Below are positions 8,349 to 16,781 of a stretch of 64,000 nucleotides of DNA, piece after piece. A program made the position numbers and the translations under genes. Location: assembly GCA_963650915.1 (NCBI GenBank), contig CAVJMJ010000010.1:1-64000 (forward strand), read 5' to 3'. Numbering within the stretch: position 1 is the stretch's first letter; every line of letters starts with the position of its first letter. The notes beneath the pieces are model-generated. The model made no database searches. It saw only the letters and a list, made by a program, of their open reading frames with translations, and was not told where the DNA came from. The stretch is from UBA4636 sp963650915. GTDB taxonomy: Bacteria > Bacillota > Clostridia > Christensenellales > Borkfalkiaceae.

Positions 8349-9668
8349 TTAGAACTTGAAGGGTAACTTTCCTTTTCCGTTCTTCATCTGCTTTATCATA
8401 AGTTTTACTTGTTCGTATTGCTTTAAAAGATTGTTTATTTGTTGTAGCGAAGTTCCGCTTCCTTTTGCGATGCGCATCTTCCTCGAATAGTTGAGGATTT
8501 GCGGATTGCGTCTTTCTTTTAAAGTCATCGACTGAATTATCGCCTTGGTACGGTAAATTTCCTTCTCGTCGATATCGCCCTCGTTAACCTTTAACTTACC
8601 CATGCCGGGCATCATGGACATAACCGCACTTGCACCGCCCATTTTTTTGAGCATATCAATTTGGTCGAGATAGTCGTTTAAGTCGAAATTGTTTTCTTTT
8701 AACTTCTTTTCGAGTTTTTTTGCATCCTCTTCCTTTATGGCTTCCTGCGCCTTCTCGATAAGGGTTAAAACGTCACCCATGCCGAGAATTCTGTTTGCCA
8801 TACGGTCGGGATAGAAAGGTTCGATGTCGGTAAGTTTTTCGCCTACACCGCAAAACTTAATGGGTTTCCCGGTAACGGCTTTAACCGACAGACACGCACC
8901 GCCCCTCGTGTCGCCGTCGAGCTTCGTCAAGACGACGCCTGTTATGGGGAGCCTTTCCGAAAAGCCTTTGGCAACGTTTACGGCAACCTGCCCCGTCATG
9001 GAATCGACTACGAGTAAAATTTCAGTCGGGCTTATGGCGGTGTTGATGTCTTCGAGTTCCGTCATAAGTCTGTCGTCGATTTCCAATCTTCCCGCAGTAT
9101 CGACGATTACGGTATCATAGCCGTACTGTTTGGCGTACTCGACTGCCTCTTTTGAAATTTTAACGGGGTCACCCTGTCCTTTTTCAAAAACGGGAACGCC
9201 TGCCTTTTCGCCGACAACCGAAAGTTGTTTGATTGCAGCCGGTCTGTAAACGTCGCAAGCGACTAAAAGTGGTTTTTTGCCCTGCTTTTTAAGTAAAAGC
9301 GCAAGCTTTCCGCAAAGAGTGGTTTTGCCGGCACCTTGAAGCCCGCACATCATTATAATCGTAGGGGGCTTGGGGGAAACCTCGAGTTTTTGGTTTTGCC
9401 CGCCCATTAAAGCGATAAGTTCGTCGTTTACGATTTTAATAACTTGCTGGGTGGGGTTAAGGCTTTTTAAAATATCCTGCCCTACCGCCTTTTCGGAAAC
9501 GGAAGCGATAAAATCCTTTGCGACTTTTAAGTTGACGTCTGCCTCTAAAAGCGCGACGCGGATTTCACGCATTGCCTGCTTTATTTCAAGCTCGGTAAGT
9601 TTTCCTCTTTTAGTAAGCTTTGAAAAAACGTGATTTAATTTTTCGCCAAGTGAAGAAAACGACGCCAT
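8349..9668 (-). CDS. ffh: Signal recognition particle GTPase Ffh
   Basis: This protein targets nascent membrane proteins together with 4.5S/6S RNA and FtsY. It has the N domain, the G domain with GLQGAGKTT (109-117) and DTAGR, and a methionine-rich M domain (MGGASAVMSMMPGM, then RIAKGSGTS). The length is 439 residues. The start at 9668 is chosen because AAGGAG lies 8 nt upstream. A TTG two codons earlier is too close to that site. It follows ylxM by 13 bp. Confidence 0.97.
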   Translation of the reverse strand: MASFSSLGEKLNHVFSKLTKRGKLTELEIKQAMREIRVALLEADVNLKVAKDFIASVSEKAVGQDILKSLNPTQQVIKIVNDELIALMGGQNQKLEVSPKPPTIIMMCGLQGAGKTTLCGKLALLLKKQGKKPLLVACDVYRPAAIKQLSVVGEKAGVPVFEKGQGDPVKISKEAVEYAKQYGYDTVIVDTAGRLEIDDRLMTELEDINTAISPTEILLVVDSMTGQVAVNVAKGFSERLPITGVVLTKLDGDTRGGACLSVKAVTGKPIKFCGVGEKLTDIEPFYPDRMANRILGMGDVLTLIEKAQEAIKEEDAKKLEKKLKENNFDLNDYLDQIDMLKKMGGASAVMSMMPGMGKLKVNEGDIDEKEIYRTKAIIQSMTLKERRNPQILNYSRKMRIAKGSGTSLQQINNLLKQYEQVKLMIKQMKNGKGKLPFKF

Positions 9669-9681
9669 TTTCAAAACTCCT

Positions 9682-9960
9682 TTATTCTTTGTTTTTGCCC
9701 TCTTTAAGCGACTCGATAATCTCTTCTGTTTTTATGCGATACGCCATAAACCCGACTCTTTTTTCAAAATCGTCAAGTTCGGATTTTATAGTTTTTATAG
9801 CGTCGAGAACGCTTTGGCGGGTACAGTTTTTGATTTCCGCGATTTCGGATAAGGATAAATCGCAAGAAAAGTACATATCCGCGATTTCCGCCTTGTTAGA
9901 AGTCAACAGCCCCTTGTATAAATCGAGGAGGGAGCAATACTTCATTTCTTCAAACTTCAT
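9682..9960 (-). CDS. ylxM: YlxM-family HTH protein, putative SRP-associated regulator
   Basis: This 92-residue sigma-70 region 4-like HTH protein (LSEIAEIKNCTRQSVLDAIK) belongs to the YlxM/p13 family encoded beside ffh. The family is proposed to modulate SRP assembly. The start MKFEEMKYCSLLDLY follows a G-rich site (GGTGGG). It is the first gene of the SRP and ribosome operon. Confidence 0.9.
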   Translation of the reverse strand: MKFEEMKYCSLLDLYKGLLTSNKAEIADMYFSCDLSLSEIAEIKNCTRQSVLDAIKTIKSELDDFEKRVGFMAYRIKTEEIIESLKEGKNKE

Positions 9961-9972
9961 AACCCACCGCCG

Positions 9973-10005
9973 AAAAAAAGGTGTAAGGCAATTTAACCTT
10001 ACACC
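9973..10005 (-). promoter_or_regulatory. Hairpin plus U-run at the 5' end of the ylxM operon transcript
   Basis: GGTGTAAGG and CCTTACACC form a 9-bp stem around an 8-nt loop, beginning almost exactly at the predicted start site (about 10002). Seven T on the minus strand follow directly. This is either a 5' stabilising hairpin or a very early attenuator. Confidence 0.6.
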
Positions 10006-10008
10006 GAT

Positions 10009-10036
10009 ATTATACACTATTATTTGACTTTGTCAA
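10009..10036 (-). promoter_or_regulatory. SigA promoter of the ylxM-ffh-rpsP operon
   Basis: TTGACA (10031-10036) and TATAAT (10009-10014) are both perfect hexamers with 16 bp between them. The promoter is placed correctly upstream of ylxM. Confidence 0.85.
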
Positions 10037-10039
10037 GCA

Positions 10040-10327
10040 TTTTTGCCTTACAAACGATTATTTAGATAAAAATTTATCCGATTAAATTTGTCGTAACGAT
10101 TTTCAACTACTTTTTTGCTCGTGTTATAAACGGGTTCTTCGTCAAAAAAACGTTCGAGCGGTCGGCTGTTTTTTGAGCGTTTACCGTTTAAAAAACTGTT
10201 TTTAAGCGGTTTATAATCGCTTTTGCTTTTATAATCGCTTTTGCTTTTATAATCGTTTGGGCGGTTGGGTGTTTTGTCGAGTATTTTGTCGAGCGTTTTT
10301 TATTTACGCTTTTACTCTTTTACGCTT
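10040..10327. other. AT-rich spacer with short tandem repeats, no gene seen
   Basis: It holds an 18-bp unit repeated 2-3 times (ATAATCGCTTTTGCTTTT, about 10212-10258) and a second 18-bp repeat (TTTACGCTTTTACTC, about 10300-10335) adjoining the next gene's stop. No RNA gene is seen. Confidence 0.5.
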
Positions 10328-11023
10328 TTACTCTTTTATAAAAATCAGTCTTCTGCAATTTTCGCATTCGATGATTTTTTCGTTTTTGAGCCGACTTAAT
10401 TCCAGTTGCGAAAGTTCTGTTCCGCAAGCCGTGCAGTGCTTGTCTTTAAGTTCGTAAACTATCGGGAACTTCGGGTCCTTGCGCTTCTCCTTATATTTAT
10501 CCATGTATTCCTTGGGAATATCCTTTTCGATTACCGCAAGTTTTTTCTTAATGGCAAGTTTCTCGGCTTCTTTTTCTTTGGCAAGTTCTTCGTACTTCTT
10601 CTTGTATTCGTCTTGCTGGTCGAGCATGAGTTTTGTTCCCGCCATAAGTTTTTTGTAAGAAGTAGCAAGTTCGGTCATTTCTTTGGAAAGTTTTTCTATT
10701 TTTTGTTCCAATGCCGTATACTTTGAAGCGAGTTCCTGCGATTTTTTCTTTAAAAACGCTATAGTCGATTCGTCTTCGACGTCGGAAATCGTCGAAAACT
10801 CGTTTTTGTCTTCGTCGAGTTTAGATATTTCCTCTTGTAAGGCGTTGAAGTTAGACAGTAGCGACGACGCTTTGGATTCGATTTGAGCCTTGCTTTCCGA
10901 AACGGTTTTTAAAAACTTAACCGCTTGAGCGTACTTTTTGAATTCTTCGCTCTTTTTAAGTTCGTTTTCGATGTTTTTGAGTTCTGCGTCGATTGTCTGA
11001 TATTCCATTAATTTTTCTATCAT
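10328..11023 (-). CDS. Coiled-coil protein with C4 zinc ribbon (YqfO-associated family)
   Basis: The first 180 residues are charged coiled coil (heptads rich in K/E/L). The C-terminus carries a zinc ribbon, CTACG then CENCRR (about 198-223). This architecture (zf-RING_7/CT398-like) is usually encoded beside the Nif3-like gene, as here. The family may bind nucleic acids, but its function is not well defined. AAGGAG precedes the ATG. It is the last gene of the dnaG-rpoD operon. Confidence 0.82.
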   Translation of the reverse strand: MIEKLMEYQTIDAELKNIENELKKSEEFKKYAQAVKFLKTVSESKAQIESKASSLLSNFNALQEEISKLDEDKNEFSTISDVEDESTIAFLKKKSQELASKYTALEQKIEKLSKEMTELATSYKKLMAGTKLMLDQQDEYKKKYEELAKEKEAEKLAIKKKLAVIEKDIPKEYMDKYKEKRKDPKFPIVYELKDKHCTACGTELSQLELSRLKNEKIIECENCRRLIFIKE

Positions 11024-11106
11024 AAATTCTCCTTTAGTCTTTTCGATGTCAATAAGATTTTTTATCGGGTGTAATGTGCCTGCGATATAGCAGATACGTC
11101 AAGCCG

Positions 11107-11877
11107 TTAAACAAATCTGTCGTCGTCGAAAAAGCTGAAATCAAGTTTATTTTTTAATCTGTATATGCTTGAGAAATGTTTGCAAATATTCCTCATTCCG
11201 TAATTTTCGCTTGCAAAATGCGTCATGGAAATTACGCGTTTGCCGTTTTTGACGGCTTCAACCAAAACGTGATGGGGTATGTCTGCCGAAATGTATACGT
11301 CGGCGGGATAATTAAGGGTGTCTACGTCAAGCCCCGCACCGCAAAAACTTGCAGCCTCTTTTATGTATGCCGTCTTGTCGCCGTAAACGTTTACCCTCGT
11401 CGAAAACTCTCTTTCGATGTTTTCGGCAAGTTCTTCTAACGACCTGTTTACGGGATAACGACGACCGTAACCCGTACCCGTCAATAACGGGTCGAGAATT
11501 TCTATCTCTTTATCGTCCGCACCGCTTATGCCCTTTGCCAAGAAGTAATCGACGCCCTTTTCGGCTACGTCGAAGTTAAGGTGGCAGGAAATTACACCTA
11601 TCCCCGCAGACGCCGCTTTTAGCAATACGCCGTCAATCTTTTTTATGCCGTAAAATATCGCGGGATGGTGGGTAACGATTAGCCCCGCCTTCATCCATTG
11701 GGCGTATTCGATGGTCTTGTCGGTAAGGTCGAGCGAAAACACTACGTTGGTAATATCGGCTTCCGTATCGACGATTATACCGCTGTTATCGGTAAAATGA
11801 CACTTTTTTTCGTACATCGGGGATAATTCGAAGGGGGCGAATCTATCTATAAGTTCATAAATTTCTTTTAATTTCAT
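11107..11877 (-). CDS. Nif3-like dinuclear metal-centre protein
   Basis: This 256-residue member of the Nif3/YqfO family has the metal-ligand motifs VTHHPAIFYG (about 67-76), ISCHLNFD and MTHFASENYGMR near the C-terminus. It lacks the central PII/CutA-like insertion of the long B. subtilis YqfO. GTP cyclohydrolase-like or toroidal hydrolase roles have been proposed for the family. It overlaps trmK by 23 bp. Confidence 0.88.
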   Translation of the reverse strand: MKLKEIYELIDRFAPFELSPMYEKKCHFTDNSGIIVDTEADITNVVFSLDLTDKTIEYAQWMKAGLIVTHHPAIFYGIKKIDGVLLKAASAGIGVISCHLNFDVAEKGVDYFLAKGISGADDKEIEILDPLLTGTGYGRRYPVNRSLEELAENIEREFSTRVNVYGDKTAYIKEAASFCGAGLDVDTLNYPADVYISADIPHHVLVEAVKNGKRVISMTHFASENYGMRNICKHFSSIYRLKNKLDFSFFDDDRFV

Positions 11878-12511
11878 CTTTCAAACCTCTATAACTTTGT
11901 AGTCTTTCGGATAAAGTTTTTCTTGAATTTTCCTGCATGTCGTTTTTTAAAAGTTTTTCGGTTTCGGCAATTTTTTTATCCAATAACTTTAAAAAATCGG
12001 GGGTTCCGTTTAAATTTTCCCGTCCGAAAATCTCTTCTTTTTCGGTATACGCGTCTAAGTAATTTAATTTGGCACGCATTAAATCGTAATACTTTTCATC
12101 TGCAAAAAAGGTAAAATCACGCTCTATGCCGTAACCGCTTTCGTGTAAGTACTTTCTCACCTTGTCGGCGTTTTTCATGGGTTGTAATATCAAGATAACG
12201 GGCTTATAGGCGGACTTTTGTAAAATTTTAATAATTTCTTCACCGCCCATTCCCGCTATTAAAACCTCGTTTGAAAAGGGAACGGAAGAAAGCCCGTCTG
12301 TTTTTATTGCTAAAAATTTGTCGGGATAATACTTAGATAAAAGTTCCACAGCCTTATTTAAACTCGGCATAGATATATCGGTTACGATGACTTTTTCGAC
12401 TAATTTTTTATCGAGTGCTTTTTTTGCAATATAACCGTGGTCGCAACCGACGTCGCACAAAACGTCGGAAGGAAGTATTAACGAGGCTATGACCTCAATT
12501 CTGCTATTCAT
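11855..12511 (-). CDS. trmK: tRNA (adenine-22-N1)-methyltransferase
   Basis: This 218-residue SAM enzyme has CDVGCDHGYIAKKAL (SAM loop, about 18-32) and the NPPY-like substitute GMGGEEI typical of TrmK. Its start ATG overlaps the rpoD TGA stop. A copy of the dispersed motif lies within the frame and encodes the KSAYKPVI segment just before LILQPM, in a strand-proximal loop. Confidence 0.9.
   Translation of the reverse strand: MNSRIEVIASLILPSDVLCDVGCDHGYIAKKALDKKLVEKVIVTDISMPSLNKAVELLSKYYPDKFLAIKTDGLSSVPFSNEVLIAGMGGEEIIKILQKSAYKPVILILQPMKNADKVRKYLHESGYGIERDFTFFADEKYYDLMRAKLNYLDAYTEKEEIFGRENLNGTPDFLKLLDKKIAETEKLLKNDMQENSRKTLSERLQSYRGLKDEIKRNL
12194..12220. repeat. Dispersed motif copy 3 (inside trmK)
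   Basis: GATAACGGGCTTATAGGCGG followed by ACTTTTG. It is translated on the minus strand as QKSAYKPVI. Confidence 0.75.
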
Positions 12512-13563
12512 CAGTCTAAAAAGTCTTTAAGGCGTTTGGATCTCGACGGATGACGAAGTTTTCTTAAAGCCTTGGCTTCGATTTGACGAATACGTTCACG
12601 GGTAACGTTGAATTCCTTGCCGACTTCCTCTAAAGTTCTCGGTCTGCCGTCGTCGATGCCGTAACGAAGACGCAAAACTTTTTCTTCACGCGGGGTTAAG
12701 GTGTCGAGAACGCCTATAAGTTGTTCTTTAAGCATGGAAGTTTCAACCATGTCGCTGGGGGCTTGAGCGTTTTCGTCAACGATAAAGTCGCCCAAATGGC
12801 TGTCTTCTTCCTCGCCGATAGGGGTTTCTAAAGATACGGGGTCTTGGGCGATTTTTTGAATTTCAATAACCCTCGATTCGGGGATGCCCATTTCTTTTGC
12901 GATTTCGGAAGGATAAGGATCGCGACCGAGTTCTTGCAAAAGTTGACGGGTAACCCTCGCCTGTTTATGAATGGTTTCAACCATGTGAACGGGGATTCTT
13001 ATAGTTCTTGCCTGGTCGGCTATAGCCCTCGTAATTGCCTGACGTATCCACCAAGTCGCATAGGTAGAAAGTTTATACCCTCTTTCGTAATCGAATTTTT
13101 CGACTGCCTTCATAAGCCCCATGTTGCCCTCTTGGATAAGGTCCAAAAAGTGCATACCGCGACCGACGTGGCGTTTTGCTATGGAAACGACGAGCCTTAA
13201 ATTTGCTTCCGCCAAAATGCGTTTTGCTTCCTGATCGCCCGCCGCCATCTTTTTGGCAAGTTCGATTTCCTCGTCGCTTGAAAGTAAGGGAACCCTGCCG
13301 ATGTCTTTAAGGTACATCTTTACGGGGTCGTCCATACTGATTTCCTTTACGAGTTGGTCGTAAAGTTCTTGTTCCTGACTGGTTTCGTCGATGACTTGAA
13401 TGCCCGCGTCTTCAATGGCGTTGCACATATTTTCCATCTGCTCGTCGCTCATTTCGACTTTTTCAAGCCTGTCGCACAAAGCGTTCATGGTAATGGTTCC
13501 GCGTTTTTTATAGTCGGTGATAATCTCGTTGGTAATCTCGGCTAAAGCAGCATCTTCAATCAT
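12511..13563 (-). CDS. rpoD: Primary RNA polymerase sigma factor (SigA/RpoD)
   Basis: This is the housekeeping sigma-70 of 350 residues, the short Firmicute form. Region 1.2 starts at DPVKMYLKDIGRVPLLSSDE. Region 2 has YATWWIRQAITRAIADQ. Region 4.2 is TLEEVGKEFNVTRERIRQIE. The promoters found in this window (TTGACA-17-TATAAT) fit its expected specificity. It overlaps dnaG by 4 bp (ATGA) and is preceded by GGAGAG. Confidence 0.97.
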   Translation of the reverse strand: MIEDAALAEITNEIITDYKKRGTITMNALCDRLEKVEMSDEQMENMCNAIEDAGIQVIDETSQEQELYDQLVKEISMDDPVKMYLKDIGRVPLLSSDEEIELAKKMAAGDQEAKRILAEANLRLVVSIAKRHVGRGMHFLDLIQEGNMGLMKAVEKFDYERGYKLSTYATWWIRQAITRAIADQARTIRIPVHMVETIHKQARVTRQLLQELGRDPYPSEIAKEMGIPESRVIEIQKIAQDPVSLETPIGEEEDSHLGDFIVDENAQAPSDMVETSMLKEQLIGVLDTLTPREEKVLRLRYGIDDGRPRTLEEVGKEFNVTRERIRQIEAKALRKLRHPSRSKRLKDFLD

Positions 13564-15383
13564 AAATTTCTCTCCGTTTTAAGTTTATATAAAAGTTTAG
13601 TCTTTTGCTGAATTTTTTCTATCGTTTTTATCTGTTTTAAGACGTCCGTTTCCGATTTTGCGTACTCCTCAAGGTAACTTATATCGGTTTCGAGGTTGTT
13701 CATTTTTATATATCTTAAACAGTCGTCGTAATAACCCTTTTCGTCGGTGCAATAAATTTCTTCCACTCGGCACAGTACGAGGTTCATTTCGCTTAAATAA
13801 TCTTCGCCGAGCCTGTTCGTAAGCGTTGCGCCGTTAAAGGAAATTTTCTCGTCGTAAAGTTCGAGTATGAGGGTAGATATTTCGCTACGCAAGGTAGAAG
13901 AAAAATCCAAACCGTCCAAATCTTCGGCTTTGGCGTAACTTTTACCGTTGATTATTGCGGATAAAATATATCTTTCGGCTTTTACGAGGGCGGTTTCTTC
14001 CTCCGCCTCTGAGGGTAAAGCCTCGGTTTTTTGCTCGATAACGGGCTTATAGGCGGACTTTTGAGTGCTTGCATCTAAATCCCGCTTTAAAGATTCGTAG
14101 GTTATTTTGGAAATTTGACTTAACTTTTTCAAAAGTTCTTCCCTTTCGTATTCCTTGTCGCTTTCCGCAATGACTTTTATCGCTTTGTCCAAAAAACGAC
14201 GTTTTTCCGAAGAATCGTTAATGTTAAAAGACTTTGCCAAGTAATGAAGTTTATAGTCGATGAGTGGTTCTGCCGAAAGCAAAAGTTCTTTATAACTTTC
14301 CACTCCCCTTGCCTTAACGTATTCGTCGGGGTCGAGGTTATCGGGAAGAGAAATTACTTTGACGTTAAGCCCGGCATCCTTTAAAATCTGCATTCCCCGA
14401 AAGGTTGCCTTTTGCCCTGCGGAGTCGCCGTCGTAACTTACGATTACGGTATCCGAATACCTCATCATAAGCCTTGCCTGCTCCACGGTAAGCGAGGTGC
14501 CCATGCTTGCCACGGCGTTTTTTATACCGCTTGCGTGCAACGCTATTACGTCCATGTACCCCTCTACCAAAATAAGATATGGCAAAGTGCCTTGCTCTCG
14601 TTTAAGTTTTTTGATGTTGTTGACGTTAAAAACCGTTCTGTTTTTTATGAAAACGCTCGTTTCGCTCGTGTTTTTGTATTTTGCGAAATCGGGCTTTTTT
14701 TCAAGCACCCTTCCACCGAAAGCGATTACGTTTGAAAAACTGTCGATTATGGGAACGATAAGCCTTTTCGCTTCAAAGTCGGAATACTCGCCGGTATCTT
14801 TATTGTACGAACATACGCCTGCCGAAACCATGTCTTCGTAACGATACCCCTTTTCTTTGAGGTGTTTGGGCAAAGACTTGTAGTCAAGCGAGCAACCTAT
14901 GCCGAAAGCCCGAATGGTGCTTTTGTCGAACCCCCTCGAAAATAGGTATTCGAGGTATGGTAAAGCCTCGGGTTTTGACAGGTTGTCCACGTAAAATTTT
15001 GCCGAATCTTTTAAAATAGCAAGCCTTGTTTGACGATTTCTCGCATTTTCTTCTAACTCGGCGTCCTCTTTAAAGGAAGCTTCGGGAAGTTCCATATTGG
15101 CGCGGTTAGCCAAAAATTTAACCGCTTCAATATAACTTAAACTTTCCACTTCCATAATGAATTTGATTACGTCACCGCCACGCTGACAACCGAAGCATTT
15201 AAAAAATTGCCCCGCTTGGTTGACGCAAAAAGAAGGCGTTTTTTCCATATGCCCCGGAAGCGGACAACGCGCCCAGTAGGCACCGCCCTTTCTTTCCAAA
15301 CTGCAGTACGCGGAAACGACGTCGACGATTTCGTTGCGACTTTTTAATTCTTCTATGAATTTTTGGAATTTTTGATCAAACAT
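13560..15383 (-). CDS. dnaG: DNA primase
   Basis: This enzyme synthesises RNA primers at the fork. The zinc-binding domain is near the N-terminus (ARCPLPGH, then CFGC). The Toprim core has LVEGYMDVIALHASG and SYDGDSAGQKA. The helicase-binding tail is short. The start at 15383 (MFDQKFQKFIEEL) follows GGAAG. The frame extends 27 basic residues further without support. The predicted length is 607 residues. Between the core and the tail a copy of the dispersed motif encodes QKSAYKPVIEQK. Confidence 0.95.
   Translation of the reverse strand: MFDQKFQKFIEELKSRNEIVDVVSAYCSLERKGGAYWARCPLPGHMEKTPSFCVNQAGQFFKCFGCQRGGDVIKFIMEVESLSYIEAVKFLANRANMELPEASFKEDAELEENARNRQTRLAILKDSAKFYVDNLSKPEALPYLEYLFSRGFDKSTIRAFGIGCSLDYKSLPKHLKEKGYRYEDMVSAGVCSYNKDTGEYSDFEAKRLIVPIIDSFSNVIAFGGRVLEKKPDFAKYKNTSETSVFIKNRTVFNVNNIKKLKREQGTLPYLILVEGYMDVIALHASGIKNAVASMGTSLTVEQARLMMRYSDTVIVSYDGDSAGQKATFRGMQILKDAGLNVKVISLPDNLDPDEYVKARGVESYKELLLSAEPLIDYKLHYLAKSFNINDSSEKRRFLDKAIKVIAESDKEYEREELLKKLSQISKITYESLKRDLDASTQKSAYKPVIEQKTEALPSEAEEETALVKAERYILSAIINGKSYAKAEDLDGLDFSSTLRSEISTLILELYDEKISFNGATLTNRLGEDYLSEMNLVLCRVEEIYCTDEKGYYDDCLRYIKMNNLETDISYLEEYAKSETDVLKQIKTIEKIQQKTKLLYKLKTERNL
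14037..14063. repeat. Dispersed motif copy 4 (inside dnaG)
   Basis: The 27 bases are the same as in copy 3 and are translated in the same frame as KSAYKPVI, in the linker before the C-terminal domain. Confidence 0.75.
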
Positions 15384-15797
15384 CGTCTTCCGTCTTTTGC
15401 CTTTGCTCTTTTTATGCTTTTGCTTAAACAGTGTAAAACGCTTGTGAATTTTTGCGTCTGCCAATTAAGAAATATCTGCGTCTGTCTATATAAGATATCG
15501 ATGCGGTTTTTTCTGTTACATATTATTATACACATTAACGGCGTGTTTTCCTTTTTTTACATTTAAGATTTATTTAAAAAACTTAAAAATATCTCGCTTT
15601 AAAGGAAATTCTTCGTTTAATAGCCGAATTTAGCCATGTTTTTATATGAAAATACGGTTAAATGTAAGATTTTAACAACTAAATATTTTACAACGCAAGT
15701 TTTTTTTGATAGTATATGTTTGCTTTCGATTTCAAACTATTTTCATTCCTTCGTTTGCGGTTTTAGCCGTTTACGTTCGTTTGCGGTTTGGACGGTA
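15384..15797. other. Divergent intergenic region between dnaG and bioY
   Basis: It contains a TATAAT on the minus strand at 15525-15530, a candidate -10 for dnaG without a clear -35. The rest is AT-rich sequence with no gene or RNA that I recognise. No convincing BirA operator (TTAACC...GGTTAA) is seen upstream of bioY. Confidence 0.4.
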
Positions 15798-15803
15798 TAT
15801 AAT
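15798..15803 (+). promoter_or_regulatory. Candidate -10 of bioY
   Basis: TATAAT lies 25 bp before the bioY start. The -35 region is not consensus. Confidence 0.45.
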
Positions 15804-15828
15804 AGTTTTAAAATTTTTGAGGTGCATT

Positions 15829-16383
15829 ATGGACGAAAACGCCAAACCTAAATTTTTATCCGCAAAAGACGTTGCTTACATCGGGCTTTTTACGGCGGTT
15901 ATAGCTGTTTGCTCTTTTTTGACGATACCGACCACCGTGCCGTTTACATTGCAAACCTTTGCCATTTTTTTAACCCTCGGCATACTCGGCGGTAAACGAG
16001 GAGTCATTGCCATTTTTTGTTACATTCTGTTAGGTACTTTGGGCGTTCCTGTTTTTGCAGGGTTTAAAGGCGGAATCGGCGTAATTTTGGGCGCGACGGG
16101 CGGTTACATAATGGGCTTTTTATTGTGCGGACTGTTATATTGGCTACTTGAAAAATTGTGCGGAAAATCTCTTATCGTAATGATAATTTCCATGGTTTCG
16201 GGCGCAATATTGTATTTTGCTTTCGGAACCCTTTGGTTTATGATAATTTATACCAAAAACACGGGGGCTATTGCTCTTTCCGCAGTTTTGGGAATGTGCG
16301 TAGTGCCTTTTTTACTTCCCGACGCTATAAAAATTACCGTCGCAGTTTTATTATCCTATAAATTGAGAGGCAAAATAAAGTAA
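15829..16383 (+). CDS. bioY: Biotin transporter BioY (ECF S component)
   Basis: This membrane S component captures biotin for an energy-coupling factor module encoded elsewhere. It has 184 residues with about six hydrophobic segments. The family signatures are VPFTLQTFAIFLTLGILGGK and GGIGVILGATGGYIMGF. The start at 15829 is chosen because GAGGTG lies 4 nt before that ATG and the residue pattern MDENAKPK fits a cytoplasmic start. The cell probably depends partly on external biotin. A strong bidirectional terminator follows. Confidence 0.93.
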   Translation: MDENAKPKFLSAKDVAYIGLFTAVIAVCSFLTIPTTVPFTLQTFAIFLTLGILGGKRGVIAIFCYILLGTLGVPVFAGFKGGIGVILGATGGYIMGFLLCGLLYWLLEKLCGKSLIVMIISMVSGAILYFAFGTLWFMIIYTKNTGAIALSAVLGMCVVPFLLPDAIKITVAVLLSYKLRGKIK

Positions 16384-16403
16384 CGGATAGATCGTTTTTT
16401 AGC

Positions 16404-16430
16404 GATAACGGGCTTATAGGCGGACTTTTT
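16404..16430. repeat. Dispersed motif copy 5 (intergenic, after bioY)
   Basis: GATAACGGGCTTATAGGCGG followed by ACTTTTT, essentially identical to copies 3 and 4. Confidence 0.75.
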
Positions 16431-16602
16431 GTAATTTATATAATTTAAAAATTCGCTAATTTGCAATTTTAAAAATCGCCAATTTTAAAACTTTCTATTT
16501 GCAATTTAAAAATTTGCCGATTTATCGGTTAAAGAATTTTTTGATTTACGATTTTTTCCTATCGGCATATTTACATATTTACATACTTACGCATTTAAAA
16601 TT

Positions 16603-16648
16603 TTACTTAAAAAGCGGACGGCCGTATAGCCGTCCGCTTTTTAAGTAA
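16603..16648. terminator. Bidirectional terminator between bioY and the SGNH lipoprotein gene
   Basis: Two perfect 20-bp arms, from TTACTTAAAAAGCGGACGGC to its complement, surround a 6-nt loop. The A/T flanks give a U-run in both directions, serving converging genes. Confidence 0.9.
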
Positions 16649-16781
16649 GAACGTAAACTTATTTCTATTTACTTTTTATTTTTTGTGTTCTATATTTTTC
16701 GTCTTGTTTTTTTAACTTTATATTTTTATCTCCTTACGATTTTTATAACTTTATATTTTGTTGCTTACGAATATTGTAAGT

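Noticed and set aside
15660..15690. Possible BirA operator upstream of bioY (GGTTAA...TTAACA).
   Set aside because: The half-sites are in the reverse order from the usual TTGTTAACC...GGTTAACAA arrangement and are too closely spaced.
15636..15851. 71-codon ORF upstream of bioY.
   Set aside because: It overlaps the bioY start in another frame and has no ribosome site or recognisable domain.
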